A stretch of 64,000 nucleotides of DNA from CAWDVK01 sp963805715. GTDB taxonomy: Bacteria; Actinomycetota; Actinomycetes; Streptosporangiales; Streptosporangiaceae. Positions 58,993-64,000 of the stretch are shown piece by piece. The position numbers were made by a program, and so were the translations under genes. Below the pieces are notes generated by a model. The model searched no databases, was not told where the DNA came from, and saw nothing but the letters and a program-made list of their open reading frames with translations. The stretch covers positions 310,001-374,000 of the forward strand of contig CAWDVK010000009.1 in assembly GCA_963805715.1 (NCBI GenBank). The letters are read 5' to 3'. Every line of letters begins with the position of its first letter. Positions within the stretch are counted from its first letter, which is position 1.

Positions 58993-60432
58993 ATGACGAC
59001 CGAGCAGAGCCGCTGGAGTGCGGGAGTCATCCCGTACGCCGAGATGGGCTATTACGACGCGGACTACCAGCCGAAGGACACCGACGTGCTCGCCGCGTTC
59101 AGGATCGCGCCGCAGCCAGGCGTCCCCCCCGAGGAAGCGGGCGCGGCCGTGGCCGGCGAGTCCTCCACGGCGACCTGGACCGTGGTGTGGACCGACCGGC
59201 TCACCGCCTATGACCATTACCAGGCCAAGTGCTACCGGGTGGACCCCGTGCCGGGCCGCGAGGGCGAGTACATCGCCTACATCGCCTACGACATCGACTT
59301 GTTCGAGGAGGGGTCGATTCCCAACCTCACCTCCTCCATCATCGGCAACGTCTTCGGCTTCAAGGCCCTGCGGTCGCTGCGGCTGGAGGACATGCGGATC
59401 CCGCTGCACTACGTCAAGACCTTCCACGGGCCGCCGCATGGCATCGTGATGGAGCGCGAGTACCTGAACAAGTACGGCAGGCCGCTGATCGGCGCGACCA
59501 CCAAGCCCAAGCTCGGCCTGTCCGCCCGCAACTACGGCCGGGTCGTCTACGAGGCGCTGCGCGGCGGGCTGGACTTCACCAAGGATGACGAGAACACCAA
59601 CTCCCAGCCCTTCCAGCGCTGGCGCGACCGGTTCCTGTTCACGATGGAGGGAGTGAACCGGGCCGCCGAGCAGACCGGCGAGGTCAAGGGTCATTACCTC
59701 AACGTCACCGCGGCCTCGATGGAGGAGATGTACGAGCGGGCCGAGTTCGCCAAGGAACTCGGCAGCATCGTCATCATGGTGGACCTGACCGTCGGCTACA
59801 CGGCACTGCACTCCATGTCCAACTGGGCCAGGGCCAACGGCGTGCTGCTGCACCTGCACCGGGCCGGTCACTCCACCTACACGCGGCAGAAGTCGCACGG
59901 CGTCAGCTTCCGCGTCCTCGCCAAGTGGTGCCGGCTGATCGGCGTGGACCATATCCACGCGGGCACGGTCGTCGGCAAGCTGGAGGGCGATCCCGCGATG
60001 GTGCAGGGCTACTACGACATCCTGCGGGAGCACAAGAACCCGCTGGACCTGACCCACGGGCTGTACTTCGAGCAGGACTGGGGCTCGATGCCGGGCACCA
60101 TGCCGGTCGCCTCCGGCGGCATTCATGCCGGCCAGATGGGCGACCTGCTCGGCTACCTGGGCGAGGACGTCATCCTGCAGTTCGGCGGCGGGACCATCGG
60201 CCACCCGATGGGCGTCGCGGCCGGCGCCACGGCCAACCGGGTCGCCGTGGAGGCGATGATCAAGGCCCGCAACGAGGGCCGGGACTTCCGCCGCGAGGCC
60301 AGCGACATTCTCGCCGCGGCCTGCAAGCACTCGCGCGAGCTCCAGGTCGCGATCGACACCTGGGGTGACATCACCTTCAACTACGAGTCCACCGACACCC
60401 CGGACGTCACCGTGACGCCGTCGGTCAGCTGA
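58993..60432 (+). CDS. cbbL: Rubisco large subunit, form I red type
   Basis: Fixes CO2 on ribulose 1,5-bisphosphate. 479 residues. Active-site landmarks: TTKPKLGLS (first Lys near 171), GGLDFTKDDEN with the carbamylated Lys near 197 and Asp/Glu 199/200, HRAGHSTYTRQKSHG, and loop 6 GTVVGKLEGDP with Lys near 329. HRAGH (instead of plant HRAMH) and the C-terminus are like the actinobacterial form I (red-type, IC/IE) enzymes. SD GGAGG before ATG 58993. Operon cbbL-cbbS-cbbX. Confidence 0.96.
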   Translation: MTTEQSRWSAGVIPYAEMGYYDADYQPKDTDVLAAFRIAPQPGVPPEEAGAAVAGESSTATWTVVWTDRLTAYDHYQAKCYRVDPVPGREGEYIAYIAYDIDLFEEGSIPNLTSSIIGNVFGFKALRSLRLEDMRIPLHYVKTFHGPPHGIVMEREYLNKYGRPLIGATTKPKLGLSARNYGRVVYEALRGGLDFTKDDENTNSQPFQRWRDRFLFTMEGVNRAAEQTGEVKGHYLNVTAASMEEMYERAEFAKELGSIVIMVDLTVGYTALHSMSNWARANGVLLHLHRAGHSTYTRQKSHGVSFRVLAKWCRLIGVDHIHAGTVVGKLEGDPAMVQGYYDILREHKNPLDLTHGLYFEQDWGSMPGTMPVASGGIHAGQMGDLLGYLGEDVILQFGGGTIGHPMGVAAGATANRVAVEAMIKARNEGRDFRREASDILAAACKHSRELQVAIDTWGDITFNYESTDTPDVTVTPSVS

Positions 60433-60458
60433 CCGGCCACCAGACAGCGGAGCCTCAC

Positions 60459-60905
60459 ATGCGCATTACCCAGGGCACCTTCTCCTACCTGCCAGACCTC
60501 ACCGACGCCGAGATCGAGGCGCAGGCCCAGTACGCGATCGATCACGGCTGGTCCATCGCGGTGGAGTACACCGACGACCCGCATCCCCGCAACGTGTACT
60601 GGGAGATGTGGGGGCTGCCGATGTTCGACATCGCGGACGGCTCAGCGGCGCTGCACGAGGTCAACGCCTGCCGCACGGCCTGTCCCGGTTACTACATCCG
60701 GCTCACCGCCTATGACGCGAGCCTCGGCCGCCAGACGACCGCCATGAGCTTCATCGTCGGCCGTCCCGCGGACGAGCCCGGCTTCCGGCTGGACCGCCAG
60801 GAGGTCCGGGGCCGCCAGGTCCGGTACTCGCTGCATCCCTATGCGACCGACCGGCCAGGCGGCGACCGGTACGCCAGCAACGGTGACGGCAGGAGCGGCA
60901 GCTGA
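60459..60905 (+). CDS. cbbS: Rubisco small subunit, red type
   Basis: 148 residues. Small-subunit core: TQGTFSYLPDLTDAEIEAQAQYAIDHGWSIAVEYTDDPHPRNVYWEMWGLPMFD (split) and CPGYYIRLTAYDASLGRQTTAMSFIV. The C-terminal extension after it (RPADEPGFRLDRQEVRGRQVRYSLHPYATD, split) is the beta-hairpin found in red-type small subunits that fills the central channel. Twenty-six bp after cbbL; its TGA overlaps the cbbX ATG by one base (TGATG). Confidence 0.95.
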   Translation: MRITQGTFSYLPDLTDAEIEAQAQYAIDHGWSIAVEYTDDPHPRNVYWEMWGLPMFDIADGSAALHEVNACRTACPGYYIRLTAYDASLGRQTTAMSFIVGRPADEPGFRLDRQEVRGRQVRYSLHPYATDRPGGDRYASNGDGRSGS

Positions 60906-62119
60906 TGACGGATGATCCCGCCCGCCCGCCCCTCGCCCGCCCTCCCCTCGGCCGGCCGCCTTCCGGCTTCGCCATGCCCCGGCCGGGGGGCGGCCCCGGT
61001 GACAGCCAGCCCCGTGACGGCCAGCCCGGCGACGGGGCGGGCGGCGACCACGCGAGCCCGCTGGCCCCGGACGCGACGATCGACATCACCGCGGAACAGC
61101 AGGCGCTGCACATCTCCGCGATCCTGGCCGAGCTGGACCGCGACTTCATCGGGCTCGCCCCGGTCAAGGCCCGGGTCCGGGAGATCGCGGCGCTGCTGCT
61201 CGTCGACAAGCTCCGCGGCCGGTACGGGCTCGGCTCGACCCGGCCCAGCCTGCACATGTGCTTCACCGGCAGCCCCGGCACGGGCAAGACGACCCTGGCC
61301 ATGCGGATGGGCGAGCTGCTGCGCGAGCTGGGCTACCTGCGCAAGGGCCACCTCGTCGCGGTGACCCGCGACGACCTGGTCGGCCAGTACGTGGGCCACA
61401 CCGCGCCGAAGACCAAGGAGGTACTCAAGCGCGCGATGGGCGGCGTGCTGCTGATCGACGAGGCCTACTACCTCTACCGGCCGGACAACGAGCGGGACTA
61501 CGGCCAGGAGGCCATCGAGATCCTGCTCCAGTTCATGGAGACGAACCGGGACGACCTGGTGGTCATCCTGGCCGGCTACGCCGACCGGATGGACGTCTTC
61601 TTCCGGTCCAACCCCGGCATGGCGTCGCGGATCGCGCACAACATCGACTTCCCGGATTTCAGCCTCGAGGAGCTGATGCAGATATCCGAGCTGATGCTGG
61701 AGCAGGAGCAGTACCGGTTCTCCCCCGGCGCGGCCGCGGCGTTCCGCGAGTACATCGAGCTGCGCATGCACCAGCCGCGGTTCGCGAACGCGCGGAGCAT
61801 GCGCAACGCCATCGACCGGCTCCGGCTGCGCCAGGCCCGGCGGCTGGTCACCGCCGGCGGCCAGATCAGCCGGGCCGACCTGATCGAGATCACCGAGGCG
61901 GACGTCCGCGGCAGCCGGGTGTTCAGCATGGGGACCGAGCCGGCGGAGCCCGCGCCGCCGGAGCCTGTCCAGCCAGGACCCGGGCCGGCGGCTTCGCCGG
62001 CCCGCTCGCGGGCGGCCCGGTTCATGGCGCTGATCACGGCGCGCAGCGAGGCCCGCACGATCGACTCGCTGATCCCGACTCCCCACAGCACCCGGTCGCC
62101 GACCTCGATTTCCAGGTAA
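60905..62119 (+). CDS. cbbX: Rubisco activase CbbX
   Basis: AAA+ remodeller that pulls the C-terminus of red-type rubisco to release inhibitory sugar phosphates. 404 residues; a 60-residue Pro/Gly-rich N-terminal tail, then Walker A GSPGTGKTT near 122-130, Walker B GVLLIDEAYYLYRPDNERDYG, NPGMASRIAHNIDFPDF (sensor/Arg-finger region) and RFANARSMRNAIDRLRLRQARRL. The family ends near SRVFSMGTE (position about 61935); the remaining 60 residues run antisense into leuA and look like non-selected readthrough. Confidence 0.95.
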   Translation: MTDDPARPPLARPPLGRPPSGFAMPRPGGGPGDSQPRDGQPGDGAGGDHASPLAPDATIDITAEQQALHISAILAELDRDFIGLAPVKARVREIAALLLVDKLRGRYGLGSTRPSLHMCFTGSPGTGKTTLAMRMGELLRELGYLRKGHLVAVTRDDLVGQYVGHTAPKTKEVLKRAMGGVLLIDEAYYLYRPDNERDYGQEAIEILLQFMETNRDDLVVILAGYADRMDVFFRSNPGMASRIAHNIDFPDFSLEELMQISELMLEQEQYRFSPGAAAAFREYIELRMHQPRFANARSMRNAIDRLRLRQARRLVTAGGQISRADLIEITEADVRGSRVFSMGTEPAEPAPPEPVQPGPGPAASPARSRAARFMALITARSEARTIDSLIPTPHSTRSPTSISR

Positions 62120-63732
62120 GCGGCCGCCTCGGCGTCCCGCCCGGCTGAGAGCGCGTGCTCGGCGTAGTCGAGCACCCGCACGCTGACGCCGCCCAGGCCC
62201 AGGTCAATCGGCGAGAGAGCCTGGCAGAACGCGGCGATCGGGCCATTGCCGACGCCGGTCAGGGTGTGCTCGGCGCCGAAGGCGCGCACCGTGGTAGTGA
62301 TCCGCTCCGTCCCGTCGTCGCTGGCCGAGCTGAAGCTGATCAGCTCGAACGGGCCGTCCTCCAGGTACTCGGATGCGAAGATCTGCCACATCTGCGCGGC
62401 ATCCACCTCGCCGCCCTGGTCGTCGGTGTGCCGCTGGATGACCTGGCTGAACTCGATCTGCAGGCGGCGCGGCAGGTCCAGGTGGTGGTCGTGCTTCATG
62501 ATGTAGGCCACGCCGCCCTTGCCGGACTGCGAGTTGACCCGGATGACCGCCTCATACGAGCGGCCCACGTCCTGCGGGTCGATTGGCAGGTACGGCATCG
62601 ACCAGGGCAGCTCGGCGACCGGCTCCCCGGCCTCCGCCGCGATCCGCTCGAGATGATCGAAGCCCTTCTTGATCGCGTCCTGGTGCGAGCCGGAGAACGA
62701 GGTGTAGACCAGGTCTCCGGCGTAGGGGTGCCGCTCGTGCACGCCGATGCCGTTGCAGTACTCGACGGTCCGGCGGATCTCGTCGATGTCGCTGAAGTCG
62801 ATCATCGGGTCAATGCCCTGGCTGTAGAGGTTCAGGCCGAGCGTCACCAGGTCCACATTCCCGGACCGCTCGCCGTTGCCGAACAGGCAGCCTTCCACCC
62901 GCTGCGCGCCGGCCAGCACGGCCAGCTCGGCGTCCGCGGTCGCCGTGCCCCGGTCGTTGTGCGTGTGCACCGACAGGACCACGTGCTCGCGCCTGGTCAG
63001 CCGACGGCTCATCCACTCGATCTGGTCGGCGTAGACGTTCGGGGTGGAGCGCTCGACCGTGCAGGGCAGGTTGAGCACGATCTCGCGATCGGGCCCCGGC
63101 TGCCAGGCGTCCATCACGGCCTCGCAGATCTCCAGCGAGAAATCCAGCTCGGTGTCCATGAAGATCTCCGGCGAGTACTCGTAGCCGAAGTCGGTGCCGC
63201 TCAGGTAGGTCTCGGCGAACTTGATCACCGCGCGGGTGCCGTCGACGGCCACGGCCTTGCACTCCGCGCGCCCGTCACCCGCCCAGCCGAAGACGACGCC
63301 GCGGAACACCGGGGCCGCCGCGTTGTACAGGTGCACGGTGGCCTGGCGGGCTCCCGCCAGCGACTGCACGGTGCGCTCGATCAGCTCTTCCCTGGCCTGC
63401 GTCAGCACGGAGATGCGCACGTCGTCGGGTACCGAGCCGCCCTCGATCAGGCTGCGGATGAAGTCGAACTCGGTCTGGCTCGCGGCCGGGAACCCGACCT
63501 CGATCTCCTTGTAGCCCATCCGCACGAGCAGGTCGAACATCGCCTGCTTGCGGGCTGCGTTCATCGGATCGATCAGGGCCTGGTTGCCGTCGCGCAGGTC
63601 GGTGGACAGCCACCGGGGCGCTGAGGTGATGCTGCGCGACGGCCACTGGCGGTCGGGCAGGTCGACGGCCGGGAACGGCCGGTAGCGATGGCAGGGCATG
63701 CCGGACGGGCGCTGACTGGGCGAGGTACTCAT
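61576..63732 (-). CDS. leuA: 2-isopropylmalate synthase LeuA (with antisense extension)
   Basis: Committing step of leucine synthesis: 2-ketoisovalerate plus acetyl-CoA. HMGL-like barrel with STDLRDGNQALIDPM near residue 44, SVHTHNDRGTATADAELA (metal His), FGNGERSGNVDLVTLGLNLY, GKGGVAYIMKHDHHLDLP, then the regulatory domain with VGDRVLWGVGISESIVRASLRAVISAMNR. Conserved part about 573 residues, ending near position 62010. The frame has no stop there and runs on for about 145 codons antisense through cbbX to 61576, rich in Arg/Ser with no family match. A leader-peptide attenuator lies upstream. Confidence 0.93.
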   Translation of the reverse strand: MSTSPSQRPSGMPCHRYRPFPAVDLPDRQWPSRSITSAPRWLSTDLRDGNQALIDPMNAARKQAMFDLLVRMGYKEIEVGFPAASQTEFDFIRSLIEGGSVPDDVRISVLTQAREELIERTVQSLAGARQATVHLYNAAAPVFRGVVFGWAGDGRAECKAVAVDGTRAVIKFAETYLSGTDFGYEYSPEIFMDTELDFSLEICEAVMDAWQPGPDREIVLNLPCTVERSTPNVYADQIEWMSRRLTRREHVVLSVHTHNDRGTATADAELAVLAGAQRVEGCLFGNGERSGNVDLVTLGLNLYSQGIDPMIDFSDIDEIRRTVEYCNGIGVHERHPYAGDLVYTSFSGSHQDAIKKGFDHLERIAAEAGEPVAELPWSMPYLPIDPQDVGRSYEAVIRVNSQSGKGGVAYIMKHDHHLDLPRRLQIEFSQVIQRHTDDQGGEVDAAQMWQIFASEYLEDGPFELISFSSASDDGTERITTTVRAFGAEHTLTGVGNGPIAAFCQALSPIDLGLGGVSVRVLDYAEHALSAGRDAEAAAYLEIEVGDRVLWGVGISESIVRASLRAVISAMNRAARERAGEAAGPGPGWTGSGGAGSAGSVPMLNTRLPRTSASVISIRSARLIWPPAVTSRRAWRSRSRSMALRMLRAFANRGWCMRSSMYSRNAAAAPGENRYCSCSSISSDICISSSRLKSGKSMLCAIRDAMPGLDRKKTSIRSA
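61981..62004. terminator. Bidirectional hairpin at the cbbX/leuA junction
   Basis: CGGGCCGGCG (61981-61990) pairs exactly with CGCCGGCCCG (61995-62004) around GCTT. It lies where both protein families normally end, so it is probably the shared terminator, although both reading frames continue through it. Confidence 0.6.
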
Positions 63733-63794
63733 GACGCTGCTGCTCCTGGGATGGTCTCGACCGGGAAGGGAATCGGTCGGCGCAGCAGAACGGC

Positions 63795-63839
63795 CCGCGG
63801 CGAGGGGCCGACCGGTGAGGTTACCGGACCTCGCCGCGG
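63795..63839 (-). promoter_or_regulatory. leuA attenuator stem
   Basis: CCGCGGCGAGG (63795-63805) pairs exactly with CCTCGCCGCGG (63829-63839). Inside, CCGGT (812-816) pairs with ACCGG (823-827), and an alternative GAGGT (817-821) / ACCTC (828-832) stem uses part of the outer arm. The upstream arm overlaps the end of the leader peptide, so a ribosome stalled on its Leu codons would change the fold. No strong T-run follows; the terminator may be partial or control translation. Confidence 0.7.
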
Positions 63840-63865
63840 CTGCGAAGAAGCAGGCCGCGAGTCAT
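63821..63865 (-). CDS. leuA leader peptide with three Leu codons
   Basis: A 14-residue reading frame, MTRGLLLRSRGEVR, 88 nt upstream of leuA. Codons 5-7 are CTG CTT CTT, and CTT is rare in this GC-rich DNA. Short leader peptides rich in Leu codons before leuA are known from Streptomyces and Corynebacterium. A TAAGGT element (about 63879-63874) lies 10 nt upstream, so the leader may be almost leaderless. Confidence 0.75.
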   Translation of the reverse strand: MTRGLLLRSRGEVR

Positions 63866-63892
63866 GACTGTCTTACCTTAGCCGATGGCATG

Positions 63893-63927
63893 CACGCTCC
63901 GTCAGCTAACCCCGGTTTCGGAGCGTG
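63893..63927 (-). promoter_or_regulatory. 9-bp inverted repeat upstream of the leuA leader
   Basis: CACGCTCCG (63893-63901) and CGGAGCGTG (63919-63927) with a 17-nt spacer. It covers the region where the -35 element of the leader promoter would be (CTGACG on the minus strand), so it is an operator candidate. It could equally be the terminator hairpin of an upstream gene outside the window. Confidence 0.45.
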
Positions 63928-64000
63928 ACGGCCGGCCGCAGGATGCCTGCCCTACCGACGAGGATCGGCGGGCCGGAACGGATTTTCTACCAGCACACCC

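Noticed and set aside
63733..64000. T-box leader for leuA
   Set aside because: I see no clear T-box antiterminator sequence, while a Leu-rich leader peptide with attenuator stem explains the region.

Overview
The window is very GC-rich, densely coding DNA with leaderless-looking or strong-SD starts, frequent GTG/TTG starts and short overlaps. Gene content points to an actinomycete (Actinomycetota): a Mpa/ARC proteasomal ATPase, a PAC2-family protein, SCO1664 and DUF3090 family proteins, DUF3099, and the actinobacterial release factor acVLRF1. The Streptosporangiales/Streptomyces side of the phylum is my guess; the genus cannot be read from the sequence.

Left part (1-25 kb). A conserved actinobacterial block (ARC, TrmI, M50 site-2 protease, RecB-like nuclease, small membrane protein, HAD phosphatase, PAC2, SCO1664, DUF3090, histidine phosphatase) is split by one oligopeptide ABC transporter operon (5.0-11.2 kb) and followed by a second (16.1-23.1 kb). 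The second has two DppB-type permeases and a fused DppD-DppF ATPase. In both operons a perfect GC-rich hairpin separates the substrate-binding-protein gene from the rest. The ARC and RecB-like genes each carry an apparent frameshift, and the PAC2 gene seems to use an ACG start. fabI-fabG and a dodecin follow.

Middle (25-48 kb). A DUF3099 gene is followed by a small plus-strand RNA candidate made of three hairpins with C5 loops and ending in a clear intrinsic terminator, resembling the actinobacterial 6C RNA. Then come a PadR-ABC exporter operon, a molybdenum-cofactor operon (moaA, mobA, DUF6457), an ABC ATPase with a truncated permease, and a complete selenocysteine system (selA, selB, selC tRNA, selD) interspersed with fdhD. 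Moco, Sec and FdhD genes together suggest a selenocysteine formate dehydrogenase encoded outside the window. A sulfonate/nitrate/taurine-type ABC operon follows.

Right part (48-64 kb). GH15 glucoamylase/trehalase-like enzyme, sulfotransferase, ABC exporter, enoyl-CoA hydratase, an ABC-F protein beside acVLRF1 (both translation-related), SseB, then a LysR regulator with rubisco large and small subunits and CbbX: a red-type form I rubisco module. cbbX and the convergent leuA have antisense-overlapping reading frames across a shared hairpin. leuA is preceded by a short leader peptide with three consecutive Leu codons and a terminator-like stem, i.e. a ribosome-mediated attenuator. Calvin-cycle, Sec and Moco genes together fit a facultatively lithoautotrophic or formate-using actinomycete; phosphoribulokinase, formate dehydrogenase and hydrogenase genes are not in the window.
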